This document shows positions 22,101 to 33,828 of a stretch of 64,000 nt of DNA, piece after piece. A program made the position numbers and the translations under genes. Position 1 is the first letter of the stretch. Every line of letters starts with the position of its first letter. This DNA is from Liolophura sinensis (lineage: Eukaryota; Mollusca; Polyplacophora; Chitonida; Chitonidae). The notes beneath the pieces are model-generated. The model was not told where the DNA came from and made no database searches. It was given only the letters and a program-made list of their open reading frames with translations. The stretch covers positions 10,943,191 through 11,007,190 of the forward strand of contig NC_088300.1 of the NCBI RefSeq assembly GCF_032854445.1, in the 5' to 3' direction.

Positions 22101-24603
22101 GCGGAGTACGCTGACGTTTTCCAGCTGACATCACAACTACGCCCATACTTGTACTTGTTCATTTATTTCTCTATTCGGCCCCTTATCCTGAACACATTAA
22201 TTGATTGATAGACTGACCAGTATTCACCGCAGTGTTCTGGAATATTTCACTTATATTATGGAAGTAAATGTTTATGGGTAGAGGTACATAACGCATACCT
22301 AAAACATTTATTTATTTGATTGATGCTTTACGCCGTACTCAAGAATATTTCACTTATACAACGGCGCCCGGCATTATGGTGGGCGGAAACCGGGCACAGC
22401 CCGGGGGAAACCCACGACCATCCGCAGGTTGGTGAAAGACCTTCCCACTTAAGGCCGGAGAGGAAGCCAGCGCATACCTAAAACAATGGGAGCTGGATTG
22501 GCACATTGGTCAAGGACCTGGTGGTGGCAACAAGTCAGTGCTTTAACAGTCTGAACGCTCCTGAATATAGGATCAGTCCATAACATTGATATAGGAACTT
22601 ATTTTCTCAGTAATACCAAATACTTTTACAACGACTCTTGCCAAATGATATCTCACTTGGATTGCCCACTGATCAAGGTCACCTGTTTTACCCTCCCAAA
22701 TTTACTTCTATTTGATAGTAATCAAGGAAATTATCATCTGATCATGTGAAAGGAACATATAGTCATGACAACAGGTGAGTTCACTTACGTCACATGGGTT
22801 TGTTGCGCATGTGCAGCGTGGACAGGTTCCGTCCAGAAGGAATCCAAACTCGCACATCTTCCTGCACGTGGCCTTGCAAGGCTCAGCTGAAAAAGATTAC
22901 ATTCATCCTTAGACAGTGTGGTGTTTCTATGATTTAAGTCTATAATTACATAACTCTTAAAGTTTTTGATCATAGAGTTATACGTTTTGGTCTCTCTTGA
23001 TCATGACTATAACCACAGCTGGATCTGCCAAACTGCAGATAGATAGTTTGATGTCCTTCGAATTCATTCCGTTCATTTAAAACGCAGAAAATTTAAGAAT
23101 AACGGTACAATTTGATGATCAAACATCAGAAAATCTACTTTAGTCACCTTTGACCTTGTGGCATCACGACAGAAGCCGCTGAAGGCAAAGAGCTCTTCGC
23201 TACCTCTACAGCATAGGCCTTCACCGCAGGAGACAAGCGCTGTACTTCAACAACCACGCTTTCAGTCGGTGTGCAGAAGTTAGCCCTATTATTTGCATAC
23301 TCCAAACCATCTTTCTTTCAGTAAGGTTGACACTGATAATGTTGGACATCGCTAGTTTGATTAAACGAAGATGGTTCCAAACTAACAGTACTTATTTAAG
23401 CTAGTATAATGGCAGGCACGAGGACTACAAACCAGCCACGACTGTCCTCACTACGGTGCCCCACTACAGGATTTCCCACTAAAGGGTCCCCACTACAGGG
23501 TCCACATGAAGCTTGGATATCCCGACGTCATGAAACCCTCAGATGACTACGGCGATAAATAACAATTACATGTATACATAAAACCAATACAATTATTTAA
23601 AACCTTCTTTGCATCTGGTTGATAGGATTTTATTTATTTATTTGATTGGTGTTTTACGCCGTACTCACCGGTCGTTATAAAAAAAAAGTCGTAATGAAGG
23701 TGAAATATTATGCAATTATTGCATGTTTCAGAGTGAAACATCGTGATTTGTCGGCTCATGTATAACGAGCGCGCAGCGTGAGTTCTCCATCAGCTGTCGA
23801 GATCCGACAAATCACGATGTTCCACTCTGAAACATGCCCATCACTCAAGATTTTATTCACGCTCAACACATTGAACCTAGGTGGGTCTGTCATTTTAACA
23901 GATTCTCGGTGCCTTTTTCAAAAACAATGGCTGTCAAAGCAGCCACTCCCAAAGCAGACGGCAGATGTGACGTAATACAACACAAAGGTGAGACTACCTA
24001 AGGCGCGACCAAACATAAATGTAATGTGGCACGTTTAGCGTGCTACATTGCACTTGTTTCTTTAATGCCCTCACAGCTTGCAACATTACGGAATGCTGCA
24101 CCACACGTGAAGTGATATTATCCAATGGGGAAACGATAAAATTTCGTGAGGTATAATAAAAGTTATTGTTCAGTATGACGTTATGTAACAATTAAACCAT
24201 GAGTTAAATGAATACAGCATAAGACATGTTGAAAACATATACCTGGTTTTAGCTCGATTGGCAAGACTGCTGGTTTCACAGGCGGCGATTCATCGAGCTT
24301 CTCGTCTACAAGAAAATATTTAATACAAATTTCATTAAATTTTATCTTTTCATTTGCCAGTTAATAGTAAATAAGCATAATTCCTGTTTCCCTGGCAACC
24401 ACCTTAAGGACAACGCAGTAAAATTTTGCGATTAAATCTGAACTGTTAAAGGAAACTATTATCATTACTGCAAATCAGGAATGGTGTGTGAAGAGTAATG
24501 CCAACAGAGATTAACTAAGAGGTAACCTAGATGTCTTACCCAGAGGCAGTGCCATAGACACAGCCAACAGCCCACAGATCAGCACAGCTCCGATCACGTT
24601 CAT
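16159..24603 (-). CDS. Secreted antistasin-like multi-domain protein, complete, 8 exons
   Basis: The exons on the minus strand are 24603-24540, 24305-24243, 22886-22789, 21647-21512, 19540-19443, 18545-18410, 17203-17103 and 16257-16159. All junctions are GT-AG and the phases agree (795 nt, 264 residues plus stop). Exon 1 gives a signal peptide, MNVIGAVLICGLLAVSMA. Exons 3 and 5 each encode one antistasin-type domain (C-x3-C-x3-C, GFLLDGTCPRCTC). Exon 7 is a divergent one lacking two of the cysteines. Exons 4, 6 and 8 carry a second motif, C-x5-C-x6-C-x4/5-C-x5-C. The antistasin family are cysteine-rich serine-protease inhibitors, known from leeches and widespread in lophotrochozoans. A secreted inhibitor is inferred here, but the target protease is unknown. 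Exons 3/4 and 5/6 are identical because of the tandem duplication. If that duplication is an assembly artefact, the real protein has one module fewer (186 residues). Confidence 0.85.
16330..16640. repeat. ~59-bp minisatellite in antistasin-like intron 7
   Basis: Units contain CATTGTGACACAGTGGGAGC and AACGTCAGC, with about five copies. Minus-strand open frames here reflect the repeat and not coding sequence. Confidence 0.85.
17230..18190. repeat. 44-bp minisatellite, array 1
   Basis: The unit contains TTACATGTTTACACCTACTG and then TAGTCTTGTAAAAGGG. There are about 21 moderately diverged copies in intron 6 of the antistasin-like gene. The segmental duplication begins inside this array at 17407. 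Confidence 0.9.
18961..19130 (-). mobile_element. SINE family B fragment (duplicated copy 1)
   Basis: The minus strand carries the conserved core and the tail (GTAAAGCATCAATCAAATAA). The head is absent. The same fragment recurs at 22312-22480 in copy 2, so the insertion predates the duplication. Confidence 0.75.
20377..20487. mobile_element. 111-bp foldback/MITE-like element, copy 1
   Basis: The arms, 31 bp with one mismatch, begin TGTTTCAGAGTG and face each other across a GC-rich centre. The right arm ends exactly at the duplication junction (TGAAACA/GGCTAC). Confidence 0.75.
20488..21275. repeat. 44-bp minisatellite, array 2
   Basis: This is the duplicated counterpart of the right-hand part of the array at 17230-18190. 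It contains one 26-bp stretch that copy 1 lacks. Confidence 0.9.
21939..22186 (-). pseudogene. Copy-2-only segment holding a decayed cysteine exon
   Basis: Minus-strand sequence at about 21948-21999 aligns with the linker exon (21647-21512). The live exon reads NNVCITEPSDCG, and the relic reads NIWITEVSDRG in one frame. Every cysteine in the aligned part is replaced. No acceptor or donor is evident. It is interpreted as an older, dead exon duplicate. Confidence 0.5.
22312..22480 (-). mobile_element. SINE family B fragment (duplicated copy 2)
   Basis: This is the same truncated element as at 18961-19130, carried along by the segmental duplication. Confidence 0.75.
23724..23834. mobile_element. 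111-bp foldback/MITE-like element, copy 2
   Basis: Its arms extend further (GCATGTTTCA ... TGAAACATGC) than in copy 1. This is therefore the intact end, and the element at 20377 was cut by the duplication junction. Confidence 0.75.
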
Positions 24604-24661
24604 GTTGGATCTGCTTCAAATCCCCAACAAGAGTATAATTTTTTGTGGTCTCCGGACCTCG

Positions 24662-24669
24662 TATTTATA
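24662..24669 (-). promoter_or_regulatory. TATA box of the antistasin-like gene
   Basis: TATAAATA on the minus strand lies about 60 bp upstream of the start codon at 24603. This suggests transcription starts near 24635 and a 5' UTR of roughly 30 nt. Confidence 0.65.
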
Positions 24670-26150
24670 CCTGTCCTGTCCGGCGTGCCACGTGGATGCT
24701 TAGTCTGGGTATGGTATCGATGCCCAATCAGACACTGGCCAGCGGGTGACCGGGCAAGACAAAGCATTTGTTATGCCATTGTTACCATGCGATGCTATAC
24801 CACTGAACTTGTTTAGTCAAATGGGCACACACTCGTCATTTGATTATTGGCCTACCTGTTAAATTTCGTAATCCTTTGTATCTGCAGTTGTAACAGAAGG
24901 TTGAGCACTCAGTTATTGATATTGCTAATACTGATGATATTTGAAACAACTAACAACTGCACTGGAACAGCTTTATAGTATAATTGCTCAAAACGAAACG
25001 ACAGCAAATTTGGAACATAATGAACAGGGGTAGTGGGAATGTTGTAAGGAAAATATAGCGCCTTTTCCTTGATTAATAAATTTGTGTCATGTGATAAAAC
25101 TATAAAACGCATATATTTAGTCTTCTTAGTGTTAAGTGAGGGACGAGTAGTTGAAAACTATTGATACTTTCCATGCTTTCTAAGCAAGCATCAACGTGAG
25201 AAATGTTTTATGTTACTGTGTTAAGGAGAAACGGAGTTTTTTCCACTGTAGTGCCCTGTAACATAGCAGGCTTCAATGTTTCTGGATGTAAAAGGTAACT
25301 CATTTAATCCAATTTTGAGAGTCCATTTTGTTATAATAGTAATCCTGGAACCACATCAGTGATTTCTGGGGAAGAACCATGGTGCAGTATATCCCTTCAC
25401 TAGGATGGAATTGTAAACTGTGCCAATTGCTTCAGAGAAGTCAAAAATGTTATTACACTGGTGGTTTGTTTCTCTTTGCATTTGTTAAGTCATAGTTAAA
25501 AGCACCTTCAGCAATGGCAGTATAGAGCGGTTGGTTCTGAAGCCTAATTGGTTGGAATGTAGAATATTATTTGTCGTCGTATTCCCGCTGGCCAAGACAA
25601 GGGCATTTGCATGGCACTATCAACCTTTTCAGCGCTAATCTGATAAAAAAAAAAAGAAGAAAGAAAACAGGCTTTAGTTCATGAATGAAAAACAGAGTGA
25701 ATGTTTTATTTGATTCAGTTCAATTACCAAAGAATATTAACCAGTCCGAAGAGTGAATGTAATTAGAGAGATGACAGGCATTGTAACTGAGAGTTAGGCT
25801 ATGATACCAATGAAAGTAAGGCTGTGATAACACACAGTAAGTCCATGATAAAACCAATTAGACTATGACACAGACATTTTGTATACCAGTAGCTAACCAA
25901 GATGAGCGTTGCAGGTCAGTAATCCCAAGGTCACAAACTATCAGAGAGCTAAGAAGGTACATAAAGTACGCAGTCACGACGGAGTCATGCAAACAGAAGC
26001 GGTCAACAACTTTGAGTAATGATTTACAGACGCAAGAAATGATCAAGAAGAATAAATGAAATCAGAATTCAAATCGTGTACCATCCTAGTACAGGCCTGT
26101 AAGTTGTCAATAATTAAAAGAACTCAAGTGCGCTTTTACTGCAACTGTCC
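24670..26150. other. Intergenic stretch, nothing recognised
   Basis: This is AT-rich sequence upstream of the antistasin-like gene. The open frames are short (up to 67 codons) and lack splice context or domains. Confidence 0.5.
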
Positions 26151-26154
26151 TTTT

Positions 26155-26660
26155 ACCTCGCCTTAGGCTACACAATTTACATCTCGCCATGTTAGACTAT
26201 TTACCTCACGTTAGGCAAAATTATTTACCTCATGTCAGCCTTGACTATTTACTTCACGTCGGACTTGACTATTTAACTCGCGTTAGGCTAGACTATTTAC
26301 TTCTCTTGAGGCTAGACCATTTACCTCACGTCAGGTTTGACTATTGAACTCGCGTTAGATGAGACTATTTACCTCACGTCAGCCTAGATTATTAATGTTA
26401 CGACAGGCTAGACTATTTACTTCACATTCTGTAACACCTTACCTTACGTTAAGGTCTTCTATTTATCTCACGTTAGACTAGACAATTGGCCACACGTCTG
26501 TCTGTACCATTTACCTCATGTCAGAATAGACTAGACTATTAACCTCAGCTCAGGTTAGACCATCTCACGTCAGGCTAGACTTTATCTTACGTCCTCACGA
26601 CAGACTTGACTATTTACCTCACATAGGACTAGATTATATTTACCTCACGTCAGAGTAAAC
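26155..26660. repeat. Degenerate ~33-bp minisatellite
   Basis: The motif GACTATTTACCTCACGTCAG recurs about 15 times with many changes and some variation in unit length. Confidence 0.8.
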
Positions 26661-27847
26661 TACCTACCTGACGTCAGATTATATCATATGAACCGACTTC
26701 TTGTAAACAAATTTGATAGATAATAAATAACTTCATTATACAATTAAAGACAAATATAAAGAACTTGAAGGTGGAGATCGCGAAAACGATGATTTGGCGT
26801 CCCTTTAGCAGTATTTGGGCTATATCGTCTCATGAAATTCTGTTCATTATTTTTAGTATGAATATATCTATGAAAGTAAATAAAGTTTATATATTTATTA
26901 CCTACATTCACATCCAGTTTTGTCTGTTTTAGTATAACACGTGTACACAAACATTGTGATTCCATCCAATAACACTTGCAATGCCATCGATGTTTTTTTT
27001 TATGTTTTCATATTATATGAAAATTATGACTTCAACATAAAGCTCATGATTCTGGATGATCGATAATCATGTTTGCTATCAGACAGCTGTCGTAAAGCAC
27101 ACTGTTACATATCACGGGACATCGACAGGTGGGCGGGGAGTTTGCAGAACACGTTGTACGTGTCTGCTGTTCAAACTTAAAATGGCATAAACATAACTTT
27201 TATTTTCACTCTCATCTCACCGCATTCGGGTATGACGTTACAAAAAGATTAGTAAGAGATTAACAAGGGTTAAACTGAATTACTCAGTGTCGAGATACCC
27301 AAATGAACATTTAAAAATCAGTGTGAATCTATTTGTGTAATTTTCAGTATCCGACGGAGTTCCAGTTGGCACATCGCCACTCATACCAACTTTGTGTAGA
27401 TTTCACTATAGTGTACATCATGTAGCGACATATTTCACTATACGACACATCTCCATGAATAACAACCACTTCATTCATAACGTTATAACATCGTAAAGCG
27501 TTGCAACTGAATGGCACTGCCAACAGCCGTTAGAAATCTCATTACCATTCACGTCCGTCAGACTCAGTTGAATATGCGTTGTGAAAGGTTCTGAAATATT
27601 TTTAAGCACTTGTTTATAAATTCGATTACTTTGATAAGTATTTTACCTTACCCGACACTCAGTTACACTACAGTGGTCAGGCTTACAGGTATGTAGCCTG
27701 TAGTTTGCTTTTGTTGAAGAAAGCCCCAACTGACAACGCATTTCTCTTTACAGAAAAACTTAAAACGTGAAATACAGACAACTGATATATAGTTTTCTCT
27801 ATATACAGTTTGTTTAGTTGATAAAAAGCCACAGCTCATTTCCCTAG
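26661..27847. other. Intergenic stretch, nothing recognised
   Basis: No exon, RNA or clear repeat is supported. Confidence 0.5.
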
Positions 27848-28110
27848 ATGCCGAGTGTGTTAGCGTGTCAGCGCGGCGCAATGACTCCGGTCTGAATGCG
27901 GGGATTGTGAGTTCAAGTCCACCTCAAACTGGCTTCGTTTCTGTCGTATGTCGGAAGGTCTTTCAAAAATCGGTGGATGGCGGTGGATATCCTCAGGATT
28001 CTACCCATTTTCTCCCACCATAATGCTGGCCGCCGTCGTCGTCGTACTGAAATATTGAGGACGATGTAAACACCAATCAAACCAATAAATAAATAAAAAA
28101 AAAAAAGTAC
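27848..28110 (+). mobile_element. SINE family B, diverged full-length copy
   Basis: A degraded tRNA head (GTGTTAGCGTGTCAGCGC, then GTGAGTTCAAGTCC) is followed by CCACCATAATGCTGGCCGCC and an AATAAATAAATAAA tail. Several substitutions indicate an old insertion. Confidence 0.75.
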
Positions 28111-30037
28111 AGGTACTTTGTGATATTTTACTGACACGAGTTTCGTTATACAAAATTACCCAACACTACGCCTGTAAGGGGCCCATTACTTCACAACTTC
28201 AGTTCGATACATGAAGCACACAACTTTTATCTCAGAATGGATTCTGATACGCAAAAATGTGAAGGTCATTGATTTGTCATTTAAGGTAACACACATTCAG
28301 GACATCAGGGCACATTTTCCTCAGTACTGCTCTCATTAGCAAAGTCAGTTTCTGCTATCTGATACCATCGTATCCTATTTTGCAGGTTCACAGTGCATGG
28401 TATTGAGACCTTAATAACTGTGAAAATTTTTCAAATTCATCACCACCATTAGGATAAACTTCCTGTTTGTCTGATTTGACAAAAAACCTACATGTCGCTG
28501 TTATCCTTGAGTAAGAGGGTTAGTAAATTCTGAGGAATAACCAATATTTGATTATATAAAGATTTTGATTGATTTTATAAAGGTGTTTGAGGCTTGCTTG
28601 GAACATGGTATGATATTTTACTGGAAGATAATAAGTTTCAGCACCAAAAATAATATTTTATGACATTCATTTTTCTCCACAAATGCACTTTTGTGACCGA
28701 AATTTGAGGTCATTTAGGGTAATCATTATTTAAAGTGAACGTAAAGTCAGCCACTAAATCTGAATTAATTAATGAAGTAGTACCCCAGAAATGTTTTAAA
28801 AACATTTTTAAAAACTCTACACGGCTTGTCAACAACATAAATAAATAAAAAATAGTACCTAGCCACTCATCTGGTGACGCCATTTTGCCATGTTATAGCT
28901 ATCTAGAGTGACTTCACAAAACCTAGGAGCGCTCACGTACCATCAAGTATTAAACAATGAGAAAATGCGAACAAAAACCCCTGGTACCCAACCAAAGAGT
29001 ATCCACTCTGTTCCATGTTCAAAGAGCCGACGTTCCTTTAAGTTTGGCGCTCAGCCAGGGTGATGTTCGTGGACACAAGCGTCATGTTTTAGCAGTCCTG
29101 CTCGTCCTACATGGGTGTAAGCATTAGGCCCAGCTGGATATAATGACATTAGAGAATTCACCAAATACAGCATTACCTTCCGATTTATAACTCACTGAGA
29201 CTTTGGGAACATATTTTGGTAATAAATCTGACTTTGCTAACGAAAAATGATGCAAAGACACAATATTTTTCTTCAAGCAATGACTCTGCCGAGGCGGTCT
29301 TCTTGCTACCTTACCCTGACAGGTTACTGCAGTGTACTGCCCAACATGCATGCATTGTGACATAGGCAGCCGTTCTCAGTTTCCTGCTTATAAATGTGTG
29401 GTCCAAAATACACCAGTTTTAACACTTAAACTAACCGCTAATTGACAATCAAGAGCTAATAGGTTTATTGACCTGACAGCCAACTATCACGTGTCACATT
29501 CAGCGCTAGTGATTGGCCAAAGTCATAAGGGCTTCTACTTCGAGTGAATCGTCTGTTCCCATAACCGAACTTCATCTTCTCGGCTTTCAAAAGTTTTCAA
29601 AAATATTTTACATACTTTTCTGTGATAACTGTGTCCTATATCCTTTTTTCTATGTAAATATAGTGGCAGGCTTCATGTTCATTTTAACATGATCAGACTG
29701 CTATGAACATCATATCTTGTAAATAGTGCTTTTTGTTTCCTGAAATATTATAACAACTTGGGGGACACTGGTAGATTTTCCCTGCTGCTCCATATCACTG
29801 TACTCTCTTTTACTGACTCGCACATTTTATTACCACAGAATGTACACGTAGGACGTTCAGGTAGGACTTTCAGGTAGGACTCCTCATAGCCAGGACGTGC
29901 CAGTATTCTGATTATAACTTTTAGGTATTGTGTACAACCAGGCCTATAAGACAGTAAAATGTAGCACTTTTAGGTACTCTGTCTTTAACCAGGACTTCAA
30001 AATCTTGTACATGTATCTTCTAAGATATTTGTGTACA
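28111..30037. other. Intergenic stretch with a dispersed repeat
   Basis: About 28560-28730 shares sequence, in opposite orientation, with 42080-42240 (AAAATATTATTTT and GGTGCTGAAAC-like words). This suggests a mobile element of unknown class. A 79-codon minus-strand frame at 29124-29363 is not supported by splice sites or domains. Confidence 0.45.
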
Positions 30038-30350
30038 TTACATTTTCATTACAAGAATGAGGTGTAAATGAAGAGGTTTTCCATGATTCTCGGCAAGCGC
30101 TTTCACCAATTCCTCTAAAGTGACTGAACCATATCTTGGTAAAACTTGCCGATCATTGAGGAAGAGAGATGTTTCAGACTCATTCACAAATTTCTCTGAA
30201 CTGACTGGGCCATATCTTGGTAGCAACTGTTGACCATTGAGCAGAAGAGATACTCTTTCATCTCCCTCTAGAGTGACTGAAGCATATCCCGGTAGCACTT
30301 GCCAACCACCGAGGAAAAGAGATAATGTTTCAGGGTTACTGGCATTTCCA
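30038..30350 (-). pseudogene. Possible coding remnant with ~25-residue repeats
   Basis: A minus-strand frame ending at 30038 contains three related units, LFLGGWQVLPGYASVTLE, LLLNGQQLLPRYGPVSSE and LFLNDRQVLPRYGSVTLE, then ELVKALAENHG and a stop. The three units are diverged in DNA but keep their residues, which is unusual for a non-coding minisatellite and suggests past or present coding constraint. No start codon with a signal, no domain name and no upstream exon were found. It could also be a neutral 75-bp repeat. Confidence 0.35.
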
Positions 30351-30424
30351 GCTTTTCCAAGCTTTCAGAGTTGTATGTACCAGTTGAGGCTAAAGTTCGG
30401 AATATCTGCCTACGACACAAGTGG

Positions 30425-31560
30425 GCCAGGGTGGAACATTCAGCTGTGGAGGGAAACAGTGAAAACAATTATATCATTCAAACAAGTGGTCCAAGATGGA
30501 ACATTCAGCTGTGGAGGGAAACAGTGAAAACAATTACATCAATCACACAAGTGAGCCAGGATGCAACATTCAGCTGTAAAGGGAAACAGTGAAAACAATT
30601 ACATCGTTCAAACAAGTGGTCCAAGATGGAACATTCAGCTGTGGAGGGAAACAGTGAAAACAATTACATCAATCACACAAGTGAGCCAGGATGGAACATT
30701 CAGCTGTAAAGGGAAACAGTGAAAACAATTACATCAATCACACAAGTGGGCCAGGATGGAACATTCAGTTGGGGAGGGAAACAGTGAAAACAATTACATC
30801 AATCACACAAGTGGGCCAGGATGGAACATTCAGCTGTGGAGGGAAACAGTGAAAACAATTACATCATTCACACAAGTGGGCCAGGATGGAACATTCAGCT
30901 GTGGAGGGAAACAGTGAAAACAATTACATCAATCACACAAGTGGGCCAGGATGCAACATTCAGCTGTGGAGGGAAACAGTGAAAACAACTACATCAATCA
31001 CACAAGTGGGCCAGGATGGAACCTTCAGCCATGGAGGGAAACAGTGAAAACAATTACATCAATCACACAAGTGGGCCAGGATGGAACATTCAGTTGTGGA
31101 GGGAAACAGTGAAAACAATTACATCAATCACGCAAGTGGGCCAGGATGGAACATTCAGCTGTGGAGGGAAACAGTGAAAACAATTACATCATTCACACAA
31201 GTGGGCCAGGATGGAACATTCAGCTGTGGAGGGAAACAGTGAAAACAATTACATCAATCACACAAGTGGGCCAGGATGGAACCTTCAGCCATGGAGGGAA
31301 ACAGTGAAAACAATTACATCAATCACACAAGTGGGCCAGGATGGAACATCCAGCTGTGGAGGGAAACAGTAAAAACAATTACATCAATCACACAAGTGGG
31401 CCAGGATGGAACATTCAGCTGTGGAGGGAAACAGCGAAAACAATTACATCAATCACACAAGTGGGCCAGGATGGAACATTCAGCTGTGGAGGAAATAGTG
31501 AAAACAATTACACCATTACCACAAATGGGCGAGGAGGGAAACAGTTAAAACAATTATATC
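30425..31560. repeat. 65-bp minisatellite, about 17 units
   Basis: The unit contains GGAACATTCAGCTGTGGAGG and ACATCAATCACACAAGTGGG. Homogeneity is high in the centre and units are degraded at the right end. Groups of units repeat in larger blocks. Confidence 0.95.
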
Positions 31561-32084
31561 ATTCAAGACAAAGAGTGGTGGAAAGAGTGAATATTAAAAA
31601 TTGTTACATGTAACTACAACTAGCATGTCTGTTTGAAATGGTCAAGACCGAGGTGGTACACTTTTCCACGGGGGAAAGTAGTTAAAAACTCGATGTAAAA
31701 TGTGGATGTCTGCAATATCCCATCTCCAAGACCCACAATTGATCAAATGGAATGTTTGAAATCAAAAGGCTTTAAATTCCTCTGATTTCGTACATGTAAC
31801 ATCACATGGCGTTGTATAATAGTTGGGAATTTTTTGGAACATGTTCCAAAAGTGAATATTAACATGCAACTGAAACACTTGCAGTTTATAGCTATAGCAC
31901 ATGTACATGAACAAGGAGGAGTACATCCCACTGTGAAACGTGTCATCCACATCAACTTTTGGCTACACCTATATCTACGTCAAAAATCACCATTATTCTG
32001 AGTGCCTGAAGAGGTCAGCTTTGCAAACAATATACTGATTGGTGCTTGTGGAGGAGAGAGCTGAGCATCTAATCAGCAGTTACT
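31561..32084. other. Intergenic stretch, nothing recognised
   Basis: Short frames only. No repeat or exon is supported. Confidence 0.5.
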
Positions 32085-33330
32085 TTTTAGGGGTCCACGC
32101 AGGAAGTCCTGCGGGACACCTATTGTTTTCGTTCAGATTATTATTATTATTTATAAGATTTTGTGTCCAGCCTACAGCCCAGGCCTCTGGATCTGAAATT
32201 TTGTAGCGTTATTCCCTGATAGCTGAAGTGGTGCACCGTGGAGATCGATTTTTGTTATGTCACGTGGTTTGGCGGCCATATTGGATTTTATATGAAATCG
32301 TTTAAACATCTTCTGCTCAAAAACCACTGAACCCATTGTTACGAAATTTTATATGCAGCTAGACCGTTGGTAGTTACAATAAGTTTGAGAAAAGCTTTGA
32401 CTTCCAATGAAAATTTCTGGTGGAAGCTCACCACTGGTCGAAGTTGTGACGTCACAACTAGTTTTGAAATTTCAATTTCTTGTAAGGTTTTGCATTCTTT
32501 TTTTATTTCTTGCATATCTTTGTAACTTTCTGAGATACAGTCAAAAACCTAAATTTATTTACGTAATGTCAATGACCTGTAACTCGAGAACTATGGGAGC
32601 TAGAAATGTGCAACTTGCACCAAACTGTAGCCCAAGTCATGCTCTTTCATGAACTGTCCATGATTTTCCTACAGGGTTGTACGATGACATACAGTTATGC
32701 TGTCTTCTATTTGATGGCGTAGAGTAAATACAACAACAAACAACGTGAACCCCGGCTGAAACTGTGGGGCTCACAATTGACATTGCTTAAGCTATCGACA
32801 CTGTCACTGCAATTGTCGGTATAAGGGAAACAATTTATATGTAGCTGTGTCTACATTGGTCCAGTTCTTTCCCTTTGATTGGTGTTACGCGATATTAACT
32901 GAATTCAACAGACACAGATTGCAATACAAGCCATGCAGTTGCCTTTGAATGTGTATGTTCAAAAATTTGAAAGTTCATTGTCTTACAGATAACTCGACAA
33001 TGATTAGAGTCAGCTTGCACACTATTCCAGCCCAAGACATCCTCTACTCCTACAGCGCTATGGACTTGAGCTATGATGAACAGTTTTCTCGCTAGAGTCT
33101 TTTAAGAAACACAGATTTATGCCACTGTTTTGTTCTTTAATCAAACGGCCACTAATCAGGTATATAATTTCTTGACTTGTTACTTTCTACTGCACTGTAA
33201 ATGAGTTTCCAAAGCCGTTCTGCACTTAGATATAACTATTCTGTCTACCGTTTGACAGTGTACTGTGATAACGACGACAACGAACGACGTAGACCCCGGC
33301 CGAAACTGCTTTGCAGTTCTAGTTCACCGT
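32085..33330. repeat. Interspersed repeat with duplicated end module
   Basis: The left end (AGGAAGTCCTGCGGGACACC, then an ATT-rich run) and two similar modules at about 32718-32782 and 33264-33330 (AACGACGTAGACCCCGGCCG or a variant, then GAAACTG) look like a dispersed element with a tandemly repeated 3' part. The class is not determined. Confidence 0.45.
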
Positions 33331-33828
33331 TGTAATTGCTCCCTATACTCACATAAATACAAACATACCAATAAAATATGACACATTTAAGGCAAAGAAA
33401 ACACTATTAAACATGAATTATACGGCACATGAAAGACCATTAAAAACTGCCCACAAAAATAGTCTGATTTCTCTTTTTAGAATTTTTCCACATAGTAAAT
33501 TGCATTTGAAAGTTTTCACCCTACTGAGGCCTTTTCTGACAATATTCAGAACAGTGATGTCATATCAGGCTTTTGCCACTTCACACACACAGACTGCTAA
33601 TTCCATCATTAAATGTGCATATAGAGATTTATGAATGCATTCGCTGACTGGGACTTGAAAAGAGCTAATTCAAGCATAAAATATGGATGTGATGTCACTG
33701 ATGCCCTCTGGTTCAATACAGACCACCGTAGACTCTGTCATTTTAAAACCAATTTTAATTACTCAGTTGGAAAAATTCTAAAAAAAAAAATAAATTGATT
33801 ATTTTCTGGGATAGTTTTTAATTGTCTT
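33331..33828. other. 3' flank of the ASB3-like gene
   Basis: A variant polyadenylation-like ATTAAA on the minus strand lies just after the stop codon at 33829. No separate SOCS-box exon was recognised here. Confidence 0.4.

Larger units (their letters stand above)
20488..23834. repeat. Tandem segmental duplication, copy 2 (3347 bp)
   Basis: This carries antistasin-like exons 3 and 4 and a 248-bp segment absent from copy 1. Scattered substitutions and indels against copy 1 show that the copies are not an exact sequence echo. Confidence 0.9.

Noticed and set aside
30237-31613. Several 73- to 96-codon plus-strand frames
   Set aside because: All lie in the 65-bp minisatellite and shift frame between units.
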